Source: an uncultured SAR116 cluster alpha proteobacterium (GTDB lineage: Bacteria > Pseudomonadota > Alphaproteobacteria > Puniceispirillales > Puniceispirillaceae). Taken from it: 64,000 nucleotides of DNA. The notes beneath the pieces are model-generated. The model ran no database searches. It was not told the origin of the DNA and worked only from the letters and a program-made list of their open reading frames with translations. The translations under genes were made by a program, and so were the position numbers. Shown here piece after piece: positions 1 to 9,530 of this stretch. Location: contig CACNQE010000002.1 of assembly GCA_902622515.1 (NCBI GenBank), positions 167,594 through 231,593 on the forward strand, written 5' to 3'. Each line of letters opens with the position of its first letter. Positions within the stretch are counted from its first letter, which is position 1.

Positions 1-860
1 AGAAACGGGTATCTGCCTCTGGGAAGAGTATCTGCATATGCAGCACGAATAGCTCCAATCAACTGTTTATCTTTTACAGGACGTTGATTTACAAAAATAT
101 TCATATATTGAGTGGTTGGTCTATTCATTGTTGGTAGGCCCATCAAACCTGAAAGACCAAATGTATCATTCTGTGCATCGAGCATAACTGCTTCTTTAGC
201 AAAAATATAACCCATTACATCTGATAATCTCTCTCGAATTCCTATATTATCATCAGTTCTAGCAGGAAAATTTAATATAGTTTTATCGTTTTCATAAACT
301 TTAAAAGTTACCCCTGGTTTCGTCATGGCAAGTTGCTTTATCACTTCAAAGCACTTGCCTGCCTCAGTACGTTGGGTTTTCAAAAATTTACGTCTTGCTG
401 GAATTTTATTAAATATATCTCGGAAAGTAACTGTCGTGCCGACTGCATGTGCAACTGGATTAGCTGGATAAATAGTTCCATGCTTAATATGGATTTTCCA
501 ACCATGTTCCATTTTTTCAGTCCTTGAAGAAATTTCAAAATCTGAAACAGCTGCAATCGAAGGAAGTGCTTCACCTCTAAACCCAAAACTTTTTATCTGG
601 AAAAGGTTTGCATTTGGTAATTTTGAAGTCGCGTGCCTTTTAACCGCCAGACATAGCTCATCTTCAATCATTCCATAGCCATTATCTGCCACAGAAATGC
701 TATTTAATCCACCTTGTCTAAGATTAATAGAAATCTTCGTCGCTTCTGCATCCAGCGAGTTTTCAATTAATTCCTTCAAAGCACTCGCTGGTCGTTCAAT
801 AACTTCCCCAGCAGCAATCTGGTCTACAAGATGGCTCGGTAGTAGTCTTATTCTACTCAT
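1..860 (-). CDS. mutL: DNA mismatch repair protein MutL, N-terminal part (runs off window start)
   Basis: The reverse strand from the ATG at 860 encodes the GHKL ATPase half of MutL, the mismatch-repair matchmaker that couples MutS recognition to downstream processing. The start reads MSRIRLLPSHLVDQIAAGEV, followed by the family motifs ELIENSLDAEA, a DNGYGM box and KSFGFRGEALPSIAAVS. The transducer domain follows, with FVNQRPVKDK near the window edge. About 286 codons are visible and the C-terminal dimerisation domain lies outside. It is the last gene of a minus-strand run with the lipoprotein gene and lspA. Identification is certain; whether the rest is intact cannot be seen. Confidence 0.95.
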   Translation of the reverse strand, partial: MSRIRLLPSHLVDQIAAGEVIERPASALKELIENSLDAEATKISINLRQGGLNSISVADNGYGMIEDELCLAVKRHATSKLPNANLFQIKSFGFRGEALPSIAAVSDFEISSRTEKMEHGWKIHIKHGTIYPANPVAHAVGTTVTFRDIFNKIPARRKFLKTQRTEAGKCFEVIKQLAMTKPGVTFKVYENDKTILNFPARTDDNIGIRERLSDVMGYIFAKEAVMLDAQNDTFGLSGLMGLPTMNRPTTQYMNIFVNQRPVKDKQLIGAIRAAYADTLPRGRYPF

Positions 861-893
861 CTCAGTTTTTTCTATAATTATTAAAAAATTAAT

Positions 894-1415
894 TTATTGA
901 ACTTGAATCTCATCTCCCAGAACACCGTCATAAGCAGGGGTTGCACCTGAATTAATTGCTCTTTGTTGCATAATATTGGTCCTTATTCGTCTGTCTTCTG
1001 TAATTTGGTCCAATATTGGCCCTACATCTGGAATGCCACCAAAAATAACATTAATAGGTAATCTACGTTCAAAAATAATACCCGTTGTTTCTTGATCAAT
1101 AATGGTTCTAATATCAGGTTCAATTGAACTTAATTCAAAAAATTCATCATAACCTGATGCTACCTTGCTTCGTCTTTCAAAAAGCTTATTCATAATATTC
1201 AAAGAAGATTTTTCATCCACTCCTAAATTAACTGATTCCGCGTCTGGACGAGATGTAAAATCAGGAGGAAGCGACAGGGGCGGTCTCACAACCACTTGAA
1301 ATTCATCTGGTGTCGACTTTTCAGTTCCTATAGCACGGCGATAATCAGAACATGCAGTGGTTCCACAAACTATGATGAGAAAAAACACCATCAATAATGA
1401 ACTAAACTTCTGCAT
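894..1415 (-). CDS. DUF3035 / BamF-like lipoprotein
   Basis: A 173-residue lipoprotein of the DUF3035 family, known from alphaproteobacteria and linked to the BAM outer-membrane assembly complex (BamF). I chose the ATG at 1415 rather than the longer frame to 1481 because GGAGAGGG lies just upstream and the start leads straight into a lipoprotein signal peptide. The hydrophobic stretch ends in a lipobox-like TTAC with Cys22 and Ser at +2, which favours outer-membrane sorting. The typical PPLSLPPDF segment follows the signal. The longer frame would overlap lspA. It sits 11 bases after the lspA stop. The BAM role is family knowledge, not visible in the sequence. Confidence 0.8.
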   Translation of the reverse strand: MQKFSSLLMVFFLIIVCGTTACSDYRRAIGTEKSTPDEFQVVVRPPLSLPPDFTSRPDAESVNLGVDEKSSLNIMNKLFERRSKVASGYDEFFELSSIEPDIRTIIDQETTGIIFERRLPINVIFGGIPDVGPILDQITEDRRIRTNIMQQRAINSGATPAYDGVLGDEIQVQ

Positions 1416-1426
1416 TATCCCTCTCC

Positions 1427-1906
1427 TTACGTTGACGATGAATTTATAATTGCATAAATCCATATTACAATTCCAGTACATATAGCAACATCTGCTATAT
1501 TAAATGCTGGCCAGTGATAACCCCCGATATGAAAATCTAAAAAATCAACTACTTTACCATATAAAATTCTATCGACCACATTTCCAACTGCACCTCCTGA
1601 AATAATGGCCGAGGCTAACTGCTGTAAATACCCCTGAAACTTTAATTGGCTTATCAAATAAGTAATGACAAGCAATGCAAGTATCGGAATAATAAATCGA
1701 ACAACCTCCGGTTGAGAGGACATTAATCCAAAACTAATGCCATTATTCCAAACAGGAGTTAAATTAAAAAAGGTCGTTACGATAATTTGTTTTGGCTGCT
1801 CAAACAGTAATAATAACATCCATTTCTTAAGGATAAAATCCATAAAAATAATAAGAAAAGCTATAAAAAAAAAGCGTCGATAATTGGACTTTCTTAAATC
1901 ATCCAT
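1427..1906 (-). CDS. lspA: Lipoprotein signal peptidase II
   Basis: A 159-residue inner-membrane aspartyl protease that removes signal peptides from diacylglyceryl-modified prolipoproteins. Four hydrophobic segments are visible. The two conserved aspartate regions are present: GNVVDRILYGKVVDFLDFH and, near the C-terminus, WPAFNIADVAI. The N-terminal family motif appears as TPVWNNGISFG. Length is normal for LspA. It is followed 11 bases later by a lipoprotein gene, its likely substrate, and lies downstream of ileS on the same strand, a common ileS-lspA order. Confidence 0.95.
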   Translation of the reverse strand: MDDLRKSNYRRFFFIAFLIIFMDFILKKWMLLLLFEQPKQIIVTTFFNLTPVWNNGISFGLMSSQPEVVRFIIPILALLVITYLISQLKFQGYLQQLASAIISGGAVGNVVDRILYGKVVDFLDFHIGGYHWPAFNIADVAICTGIVIWIYAIINSSST

Positions 1907-1964
1907 TTATTTTCTAAACCCTATTTATATGCATGAAATTAACAGACACAACAATTCGATTAAA

Positions 1965-4754
1965 CTAAACTTTTTCAAGTACTACCTCTTCACATCTATT
2001 ACATAATCCATGATTAACTTTAACTTCAGGAAGAACTTTCCAACATCTTGCACACTTTTCACCTGCTGCAAGATGTATCTCTACCCTAGTTTTTAAGGCC
2101 CTATCACTGACTATTTTAGCTTCTGATGTAATAAATAATGCCGGTAAGTCTATCCCTAAGAGAAGTTTTTTTTCTTCCTCTTTCAGGCTCAAATTTACTG
2201 ATGCTTGCAGACTTCCACCTATTTTCGACTCGGACCTAGCATTTTCTATTGCTGTAGTTACTTCGGACCTAATAGAACGGACATTCATCCATTTTCTAAT
2301 TAAATCAGAATTCTCCCATTCTGATGGTATATTTTGGTATTCCCTAAGATGAATGGAGTCATCTGTGTTTTTTGTATAAGCTAACCAAGCTTCATCTGCA
2401 GTAAAACATAGGATAGGAGCTATCCAGGCAACCAAACATTTAAAACACATATCCATCATTGTGAGAGCTGCTCTTCTGGACACATTATTTAGCTTATCAC
2501 AATACAACATGTCTTTACGTATATCAAAGTAGAATGCTGATAGATCACCATTACAAAAATCATGGAGTTCAGTAAAAATAGAATGAAAATCATATATATT
2601 TACTTTTTCAGTAATCTTTTTATCTAACTCAAATAAACGTGCAGCGACCCATTTTTCAAGCTCTGGCATTTCATCAAAAGAGACTGGTTCCAGAGCATCA
2701 AAACCATCCAAAGCACCTAGCAAATAACGAAGTGTGTTGCGGATTCTTCTGTAATGGTCTGATTGGCGTTTGAGTATTTCTGTGCCTATTCGGAGGTCGT
2801 CATAATAATCAGAGCTCACCACCCACAATCGTAAAATATCTGCGCCGCTTTGCTGAATAATTTTTTGCGGTTGAATGACGTTGCCAAGTGATTTAGACAT
2901 CTTTCTGCCTTGCTCATCTAAAACAAACCCATGGGTCAAAACACCTTTATAAGGCGCTTTGGCGCGTGTTCCACTTGACTCAAGTAAGGATGAATGAAAC
3001 CAGCCCCGATGCTGGTCAGAACCTTCAAGATATAAATCAGCGGGAGAGTGCAAGTCTTCACGCTGCTCCAATACAAAAGCATGCGTTGAACCAGAATCAA
3101 ACCATACATCCGCGATATCATTAACTTTTTCATAAGAATCTGGATCGTAATTTTCTCCCAAGAACCGTGAAGGAGGCGATGTAAACCAAGCATCACATCC
3201 CTCTTCTTTAAAAATTGCTATAATCCTATCTACAACTGACTGGTCTTGAAGAGGTTTTCCTGATTTTTTCTCAACAAAGACAGGAATTGGCACCCCCCAA
3301 GCGCGCTGCCTGCTAAGGCACCAATCAGGCCTATTTTCAATCATGGAGATCAATCGCCTCTGACCTGAGGAAGGGTAAAAGGACGTTTCCTTTAATGCTG
3401 AAAGCGCATAGTTTCGGAGACCGTCACTTTCCATAGAGATAAACCACTGCGCCGTATTTCGATATATTACGGGGGCATGTGATCTCCAACTATGGGGATA
3501 AGAATGTGTTAAGTTACCAATTCCAATTAAACCCTTATGCTCGGATATAATTTCAGCAATTTTCAAATTGTCTCTTAATACATGAAACCCAGAAAAAACA
3601 GGAAGATGCTCCATTAATGTACCGTCTTCATTTACGGTATGTGGAACCTCTATTCCGTACTTAAGGTGCGCTAACTGGTAATCTTCCGGCCCATGACCTG
3701 GTGCAATATGAACAAATCCTGTCCCCTGCTCGGTTGTGACATAATCAGCATTTAATAGTGGGACTGGGTAATCATAACCTGCATCAGCCATTGGGTGTTT
3801 TGCGATAGAGCCTTTTAGTTCATAACCCTTCAGTTTAGCTTTAACATCATATTTAATTATACCGCATTGAGAGCAGATATCTTCTAGTAATATCTCACTG
3901 ACAATAATTATTTGATTTTCTTGCGCGATTGAGTTTTCTGAAACTTGATTAATGATTATCGCAACATAGTCAATTTCATTATTATAGGCTAGTGCTCTAT
4001 TCCCTGGAATTGTCCAGGGTGTTGTTGTCCAAATAACAATAAAATTATCAATAAGTGCTTTCAACGGACATTCAACAAGCTTAAATTTTGCAAAAATAGT
4101 AGTAGAGGTATGATCACTATATTCAAGCTCGGCTTCAGCCAATGCAGTTTTTTCAACTGGGGACCACATTACAGGTTTAGACCCTCTATATAATGAGCCT
4201 TGCATAAGAAATTTCCCTATTTCTGCTGCAATAATCGCTTCTGACTCAAATTTCATTGTATAATACGGATTCTGCCAGTCACCCAATACCCCTAATCTCT
4301 GAAATTCCTCTGACTGCACATTCATCCAGTGTGCAGCAAATACTCGACATTCCTCACGGAACTCTTCGATTGGAACCTCATCTTTATCTTTTCCCTTTTT
4401 TCGATATTGCTCTTCAATTTTCCATTCTATTGGCAGACCATGGCAGTCCCATCCAGGCACATAATTGGCATCCTTACCCATCATAGATTGAGAACGATTG
4501 ATGACATCCTTTAGAATTTTATTCAATGCATGGCCAATGTGTAGATTACCATTTGCATAGGGAGGACCATCATGGAGAATGAACTTTTCTCTACCTTTTC
4601 TTGCTTGCCTAAGTCTTTTATAAAGATCTAGTTGCTTCCAGCGAGCAATAATTTCGGGTTCCTTTTGCGGAAGGCCACCTCTCATTGGAAAAGTAGTCGT
4701 CGGCAAAAATACTGTATCTTTATAATTTTTAGAGGCCCCTCGGTTATCTGACAT
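1965..4754 (-). CDS. ileS: Isoleucyl-tRNA synthetase
   Basis: A 929-residue class I aminoacyl-tRNA synthetase that charges tRNA-Ile in the cytoplasm. The HIGH motif is at about residues 72–75 (ANGNLHIGHALN) and the KMSKS loop reads GRKMSKSLGNVI. The editing (CP1) domain lies between them. The C-terminal zinc finger CARCW...LCNRCEE is intact. I chose the ATG at 4754; the frame stays open to 4823 but that would run into the end of ribF and add a non-homologous leader. It lies 35 bases after ribF, a common ribF-ileS-lspA arrangement. Confidence 0.97.
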   Translation of the reverse strand: MSDNRGASKNYKDTVFLPTTTFPMRGGLPQKEPEIIARWKQLDLYKRLRQARKGREKFILHDGPPYANGNLHIGHALNKILKDVINRSQSMMGKDANYVPGWDCHGLPIEWKIEEQYRKKGKDKDEVPIEEFREECRVFAAHWMNVQSEEFQRLGVLGDWQNPYYTMKFESEAIIAAEIGKFLMQGSLYRGSKPVMWSPVEKTALAEAELEYSDHTSTTIFAKFKLVECPLKALIDNFIVIWTTTPWTIPGNRALAYNNEIDYVAIIINQVSENSIAQENQIIIVSEILLEDICSQCGIIKYDVKAKLKGYELKGSIAKHPMADAGYDYPVPLLNADYVTTEQGTGFVHIAPGHGPEDYQLAHLKYGIEVPHTVNEDGTLMEHLPVFSGFHVLRDNLKIAEIISEHKGLIGIGNLTHSYPHSWRSHAPVIYRNTAQWFISMESDGLRNYALSALKETSFYPSSGQRRLISMIENRPDWCLSRQRAWGVPIPVFVEKKSGKPLQDQSVVDRIIAIFKEEGCDAWFTSPPSRFLGENYDPDSYEKVNDIADVWFDSGSTHAFVLEQREDLHSPADLYLEGSDQHRGWFHSSLLESSGTRAKAPYKGVLTHGFVLDEQGRKMSKSLGNVIQPQKIIQQSGADILRLWVVSSDYYDDLRIGTEILKRQSDHYRRIRNTLRYLLGALDGFDALEPVSFDEMPELEKWVAARLFELDKKITEKVNIYDFHSIFTELHDFCNGDLSAFYFDIRKDMLYCDKLNNVSRRAALTMMDMCFKCLVAWIAPILCFTADEAWLAYTKNTDDSIHLREYQNIPSEWENSDLIRKWMNVRSIRSEVTTAIENARSESKIGGSLQASVNLSLKEEEKKLLLGIDLPALFITSEAKIVSDRALKTRVEIHLAAGEKCARCWKVLPEVKVNHGLCNRCEEVVLEKV

Positions 4755-4788
4755 CAGAATTTTCCATAAATTATATCCTATTTTTATT

Positions 4789-5778
4789 TTAAATATTCTT
4801 TGTAAGTATCTCTTTGGCAGCATCTACGTCTTTTGATATTTGCAATTTAAGGGAGGTTAATGAGTCAAATTTTTTCTCACCACGCATATAATAATGCAAA
4901 TTAACACACATTCTTGTTTCATATACATTATCATCAAACTCGAACAAATGTACTTCAGCCATTACTTTCCTATCTCCAATAGTAGGTCTTATACCAATAT
5001 TGGCCACTCCTTTTAAAATTGGTAAATCGATACAACTTAAACTTTTGGCACTATCATTAAATGGTATATCTTTTTTTGCAATAAACGCCGTAATTGCATA
5101 TACGCCGTAAGCAGGCACCTGAAAATCTTCTAGACTAAAGTTAGCAGTAGGAAAATTAAGTTGGCGTCCACGTTTATCCCCATGTTCTATTGTGCCACAA
5201 ATTGTGGGAGACCTGCCCAGCATTTCTCTTGCATCATCTATACGGCCTGCTTGCAAAGCTGCACGCACACGGCTAGATGATACTATTGCAGATTTATTGT
5301 CAACTATAAGTGGTACATCAGTTATTCTTATATTGTAATTTTTTCCTAAGCACGAAAGTAGTGCCATATCTCCTGCTCTACCTCGGCCAAATGCAAAATC
5401 GGTTCCAGCGACAAGATGAGAAACTCCCAATGGATATAATACATTCGATACAAATTGCTCTGGTGAGAGTTGGCGAAGTTCATCATTAAAGCTGACATGA
5501 ACTATAATCTCAATTCCATGTGAGAATAAGATTCGATTTTTCTCAATAATATCACAAAGTAAGAAACCAGGCTCGTTCCTACGGAAATATCTTCTTGGAT
5601 GTGGGTCAAAGGTAATAACACCTAGTTTAGTCCCATTATTTTTTGCCAATTCTTTTGCAGTAGATATTAACTTCTGATGTCCAAGATGAACACCATCAAA
5701 ATTTCCAATTACAGCCGTCAAAGGGGGAGTGTTAAGAGGTGAATCCCCAACTGACCAATAAACAATTTCAGTCTTCAT
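4789..5778 (-). CDS. ribF: Bifunctional riboflavin kinase / FAD synthetase
   Basis: A 329-residue enzyme that phosphorylates riboflavin to FMN and adenylates FMN to FAD. The N-terminal nucleotidyltransferase domain has GNFDGVHLGHQ and TFDPHPRRYF. The C-terminal riboflavin kinase domain has GRQLNFPTANF, AYGVYAI and GVANIGIRPTIG. Both halves look complete and the length is normal. It starts the minus-strand ribF-ileS-lspA group. The 170–200 bases upstream separate it from the divergent mscS gene and presumably hold both promoters. Confidence 0.96.
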   Translation of the reverse strand: MKTEIVYWSVGDSPLNTPPLTAVIGNFDGVHLGHQKLISTAKELAKNNGTKLGVITFDPHPRRYFRRNEPGFLLCDIIEKNRILFSHGIEIIVHVSFNDELRQLSPEQFVSNVLYPLGVSHLVAGTDFAFGRGRAGDMALLSCLGKNYNIRITDVPLIVDNKSAIVSSSRVRAALQAGRIDDAREMLGRSPTICGTIEHGDKRGRQLNFPTANFSLEDFQVPAYGVYAITAFIAKKDIPFNDSAKSLSCIDLPILKGVANIGIRPTIGDRKVMAEVHLFEFDDNVYETRMCVNLHYYMRGEKKFDSLTSLKLQISKDVDAAKEILTKNI

Positions 5779-5982
5779 AATATTTCCAAAAAGATTTGGC
5801 GAGAATATAACGCATTTTTTGATCTAAATTCAATTGAAAGGATTAACAAAATTATATTATTATAAAAGGCGTTATTAAGTTTTGTTTCATCAAGAAAGTT
5901 TTGAAAAATGAACTTCATTTTTCTTTAAACGAAGCCAAAATAATATTACTTGGTATCAACTCATTATATAGATACAATAAAT

Positions 5983-6816
5983 ATGGATTTTTCTATGGAT
6001 AACGTCTTATTATCACAGGTATTTTCACAACCAGAATTTTCAATTTTTATAAGCTATTTTTCAGGATTTTTGGCTGGAATTGGTACTTTAATTATAGGAT
6101 TTTGGCTTTCTTCAAAAGCTGAGCGAACTATTAAACTTATGCTTAGCCGTATACCTCGTTTAAGCCCTATGCTTATACCAATTAGTGGAAGTGTAACCAG
6201 ATATGCTGGAATGACTATTACACTTGTGGTTTCACTCGGACAATTTGGTATTCAAACAACTTCAATTATTGCCGTATTAGGTGCTGCAGGTCTTGCGATA
6301 GGTCTTGCCTTACAAGGCACATTATCCAACGTTGCGGCTGGCGTAATGCTGCTGATTTTGCGACCATTTGAAACAGGCGATTGGGTAGAAGTAGCAGGAT
6401 CTTCCGGAATGGTGAAAGAGGTAGGATTATTTACAACAAAAATCGATACATTCGATAATATTTTTATATCAATTCCTAATTCAACTATATGGTCATCAAC
6501 CATTACGAATCATTCTAAACATAAAAAAAGACGTTTGGATATAGAAATTGGTGTAAGTTATAGCAGTGATCTAGATGTAGTCGAAAATGTAATGCTTAAA
6601 CTTGCAGAGGATCCTCGCGTGCATGCAGATCCTAATCCCCAATTCCATGTGTTATCTTATGAAGATAGTGCAATTCAGGTTCGCTTAAGAATTTATGTAG
6701 ACTATGCAGATATGTTTTCACTCAATTGGGATTTGAACAAGAGAATTAAAAAAATTTTTGAGGATAATAATATTGAAATTCCATTCGCGCAGCTTGTATT
6801 GCATAAAGCGCCTTGA
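5983..6816 (+). CDS. mscS: MscS-family small-conductance mechanosensitive channel
   Basis: A 277-residue inner-membrane channel that releases solutes on hypo-osmotic shock. Three N-terminal hydrophobic segments are followed by the pore-lining helix with small residues (AAGLAIGLALQGTLSNVAAG) and the beta-domain start RPFETGDWVEV. The cytoplasmic alpha/beta domain completes the short MscS architecture. I take the ATG at 5983; a TTG at 5950 in the same frame or an ATG at 5995 are possible, and none has a strong ribosome-binding site. It is divergent from ribF. Confidence 0.9.
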   Translation: MDFSMDNVLLSQVFSQPEFSIFISYFSGFLAGIGTLIIGFWLSSKAERTIKLMLSRIPRLSPMLIPISGSVTRYAGMTITLVVSLGQFGIQTTSIIAVLGAAGLAIGLALQGTLSNVAAGVMLLILRPFETGDWVEVAGSSGMVKEVGLFTTKIDTFDNIFISIPNSTIWSSTITNHSKHKKRRLDIEIGVSYSSDLDVVENVMLKLAEDPRVHADPNPQFHVLSYEDSAIQVRLRIYVDYADMFSLNWDLNKRIKKIFEDNNIEIPFAQLVLHKAP

Positions 6817-6846
6817 TTGTTAACTTCAAACTTTTATTTTTAGAAA

Positions 6847-7530
6847 ATGGTTCCTAAATCAGTTGAAATAAGCAGACAAACTTTATCTGAGGGCATACTT
6901 CAAAAACTAGCCTCAGAGAGGTCAGGGCAGCCTGTAGAACTTCTTACCGAAGAAGAACTACTTGAATCACGCAGGTCTTTTATTAAAGACTCAAATTCAA
7001 AAAATAATATATGGGTTTTTGGGTATGGAAGCTTAATTTGGAATCCATCTTTTAACTTCGATTTGAGGAAACGAGCACATTTATTTGGATATCATCGCAG
7101 ATTTTGTTTACGCACCACTATAACTCGTGGAAGCCCAGAAAAACCTGGACTTGTTCTAGGTCTTGACCGGGGTGGTTCCACCAAAGGTATTTTGTTTAGG
7201 ATACCGGCGTCAATTGCGGCGAGAGAGTGTGATGTAATTTGGAAACGTGAGATGCTAAGTGGAGCCTATTTGCCAAGTTGGGTAAAAGTAAAAGCGCACA
7301 ATGGCAAGGCTATTACAGCACTTACATTCGTTATAAAACGCAACCACCCAAGCTTCGCACCTCCGATGCCAGATAAAGATAGCGTTAAAATAATCGCTGA
7401 GGCGAAAGGTATTATAGGTTCGAATTCTGAATATCTCTTTAACACAGAAGAAGCGTTAAACGCTGAGGGTATTAAAGATAATAAATTAAAAAAAATTGCG
7501 GCTATGGTGAAGCAATATCAAAAATCATAA
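6847..7530 (+). CDS. ChaC-like gamma-glutamylcyclotransferase
   Basis: A 227-residue protein of the ChaC branch of gamma-glutamylcyclotransferases, which degrade glutathione to 5-oxoproline and Cys-Gly. The diagnostic glycine-rich binding motif VFGYGSLIWNP is at about residue 57, followed by RRFCLRTTITRGSPEKPGLV. The conserved glutamate of the family is probably in KREMLSGAYLP. The 50 or so N-terminal residues are outside the core fold. It follows mscS by 30 bases, so the two may be cotranscribed. Substrate is inferred from family. Confidence 0.85.
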   Translation: MVPKSVEISRQTLSEGILQKLASERSGQPVELLTEEELLESRRSFIKDSNSKNNIWVFGYGSLIWNPSFNFDLRKRAHLFGYHRRFCLRTTITRGSPEKPGLVLGLDRGGSTKGILFRIPASIAARECDVIWKREMLSGAYLPSWVKVKAHNGKAITALTFVIKRNHPSFAPPMPDKDSVKIIAEAKGIIGSNSEYLFNTEEALNAEGIKDNKLKKIAAMVKQYQKS

Positions 7531-7567
7531 AATTTTTATCTCGGCGAGGCCATAATAGGAAATTATG

Positions 7568-8359
7568 TCAGCTCGGCCAAATTCCTCCTAATGCACGGGT
7601 TAACTCTTTTGCTGTTCGCAATGTTACCCGTCCAAAATTTGGAAGCTTTTGTTCTTCAATTCTAACTGAGGGGCCACTAACAGAGAGAGCCCCAATTACT
7701 TTTGAATTTGAGTCGAAAAGGGGTGATGCAATACACCTAAGACCGTCCGAGTTTTCTTCGTCATCAATAGAAAATCCAAGTTGCTTAGCCTTTGCTATCT
7801 CGCGAAGGAATACACCCTCTTCCATAATACTTTTTCTAGTAAATTGGGTAAATCCTGTTTGATTTATAATTTGGCTAACGCTATTTTGCTTCAAATGAGC
7901 TAGGCATATTTTTCCAACAGCTGAGCAAGTCCATGGTGCTTTTGCTCCTGGTTTTGATAATGCCCTCATCAATTGTGGGCATTCCACCTGCGATACATAC
8001 ATAAGGTTATTACCGTCTTTATCTATTAGGGCTAAATTAGACGTCTCGCCTGTTTCTTGCATCATCATTCGCAAATAAGGTCGAGCCATATGACTAATAT
8101 CACGAGAACGCATATAAGTGGAGCCCACATTAAAAGCCTGCACTCCAACGAGCCATCTGCCATCCTCAAATCGAACATATCGATCAAGCTGTAACGTTGT
8201 AAGCAAACGATGCGCGGTAGATGGCGCTAATTTAACTCGTCTAGCCAATTCTGATAAGTTCAAGCCGTTAGGCTCTTCCGCTAATTTTGACAGTAAACTC
8301 AAGGCACGCGAAACTGATTGTGTATGACCACTTCTTTTTTCTAATAATCCATCTGGCAC
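7568..8359 (-). CDS. IclR-family transcriptional regulator
   Basis: A 263-residue regulator with an N-terminal winged helix (SVSRALSLLSKLAEEPNGLN, then LSELARRVKLAPSTAHRLL) and a C-terminal IclR effector-binding domain ending in VSGPSVRIEEQKL and a helix typical of the family. Length is normal. Such proteins usually control catabolic genes in response to small acids, but no obvious target operon is adjacent: the neighbours are a convergent chaC gene and the tRNA-Leu. The effector cannot be named. Confidence 0.9.
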   Translation of the reverse strand: MPDGLLEKRSGHTQSVSRALSLLSKLAEEPNGLNLSELARRVKLAPSTAHRLLTTLQLDRYVRFEDGRWLVGVQAFNVGSTYMRSRDISHMARPYLRMMMQETGETSNLALIDKDGNNLMYVSQVECPQLMRALSKPGAKAPWTCSAVGKICLAHLKQNSVSQIINQTGFTQFTRKSIMEEGVFLREIAKAKQLGFSIDDEENSDGLRCIASPLFDSNSKVIGALSVSGPSVRIEEQKLPNFGRVTLRTAKELTRALGGIWPS

Positions 8360-8539
8360 TTTATGTATCCTAACATTAATGTACCAGCCCCAACTGTAAC
8401 ATGGGGGGTTTACACATAAAAGGCAAGGATAAAGTTCTAAAAATTTTACTTAGACAAGATACAAGAGCTGATTTAGCAGTTTTTTTTTAAAAATAAGCTA
8501 ATATTTTTAAAATATATTTTGGGTTGCTAGAAATTACCT

Positions 8540-8568
8540 TTGACCTCACCGAACATGCTCGCTATTTT
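8540..8568 (+). promoter_or_regulatory. Putative promoter of tRNA-Leu
   Basis: TTGACC at 8540–8545 and TATTTT at 8563–8568 are separated by exactly 17 bases, a good match to the housekeeping sigma-70 layout. They lie about 45 bases before the mature tRNA start. Confidence 0.5.
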
Positions 8569-8612
8569 TATGTAAATTGAGATTAGGCATATCAAAACAG
8601 TTTTATTTTTTT

Positions 8613-8697
8613 GGGGATATGGTGAAATTGGTAAACACGCTGGATTCAAAATCCAGTGCCGAAAGGCTTCTCGGTTCAAGTCCGAGTATCCCTACCA
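8613..8697 (+). tRNA. tRNA-Leu (anticodon CAA)
   Basis: An 85-base class II tRNA. The acceptor arm GGGGATA (8613–8619) pairs with TATCCCT before the encoded A-CCA (8694–8697), with one G·U pair at the end. The anticodon stem CTGGA/TCCAG closes the loop TTCAAAA with anticodon CAA at 8647–8649. A long variable arm (TGCCGAAAGGCT) and a T-arm CTCGG-TTCAAGT-CCGAG follow. It reads UUG codons. A short open frame over this stretch is a coincidence. Confidence 0.97.
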
Positions 8698-8904
8698 TAC
8701 CTCATATTAAAAATTTTTATTCTGATATTTTTTTAAAACCAGCTACACTGCTGGAATGACATTATTTCTATTCTCTAAACTATAATATGCGAAAAAATTA
8801 TCATAAGTATCTGGCTAAAAACATTTTTATTTAAAAAATAATCTACGTTTAAAAATAACTTTAAATACTTACGTTTTCGATTAACCTTTCGGGAGAATTT
8901 TCAA

Positions 8905-9498
8905 ATGCTTAAATGGATACCTTTTTCAAATAAGCTAAAGCACCTTGCATTTTTCATTCACCAAAAGGCTGGTAGTCGGAAAGCGCGAATGGGTCTTTAT
9001 TTTTTTTCTGCTTTAGAATCTATAATAATACCTATTCCAACAGACCCACTAATGGCCGCTTGTGTATATGCAACACCAAAACGATGGTGGCAAATTGCTT
9101 TTTTGACTGCTAGCTACTCCGTACTTGGGGGACTGATTGGTTGGGGCATTGGATGGTTTTTTGGAGATTTTATTAGTTTTTTATTAAAAAATAACATGAT
9201 CCCATTTTTATCATCAAAAAAATTTGATGATGTTACAGACGCTTTTATAAAACATGGCTTGCTTATTGTTCTGCTTGGTGCATTCACACCTTTACCTTTT
9301 AAAATTGTGACTGTTACTGCTGGCTTATTTAAATTTGGTTTAATTCAATTTTTAGTTGCAGCACTAATTGGAAGAACTGTTCGCTTTTTGCTGGTGGCTG
9401 GTTTGGTTAAACATCATAATAGCCCAAAATTTTTAATTTTTTTTAGTTGTTCAATTGGATTATTAATTTCACTGAGTTATGTTATTATCGGTTATTGA
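8905..9498 (+). CDS. YqaA-like VTT/DedA-family membrane protein
   Basis: A 197-residue inner-membrane protein with about five hydrophobic segments. The motif ESIIIPIPTDPLMAACVYA and a later GAFTPLPFKIVTVTAG match the VTT (DedA/SNARE-associated) fold of the YqaA branch, in which paired re-entrant helices carry the E..PiP and PlP motifs. Members are lipid scramblases or related transporters. GGGAGA lies upstream of the ATG. dsbB follows 32 bases downstream on the same strand, so the two probably form a unit. Confidence 0.82.
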   Translation: MLKWIPFSNKLKHLAFFIHQKAGSRKARMGLYFFSALESIIIPIPTDPLMAACVYATPKRWWQIAFLTASYSVLGGLIGWGIGWFFGDFISFLLKNNMIPFLSSKKFDDVTDAFIKHGLLIVLLGAFTPLPFKIVTVTAGLFKFGLIQFLVAALIGRTVRFLLVAGLVKHHNSPKFLIFFSCSIGLLISLSYVIIGY

Positions 9499-9530
9499 TA
9501 ATATGAAATAAATTAAATAAGGTTATTTAA

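Noticed and set aside
4256..4514. Two plus-strand frames opposite ileS
   Set aside because: They lie inside a fully conserved minus-strand ileS region and have no recognisable domain.
8577..8759. 60-residue frame across the tRNA-Leu gene
   Set aside because: It covers the tRNA completely and has no family match or ribosome-binding site; the tRNA explains the sequence.
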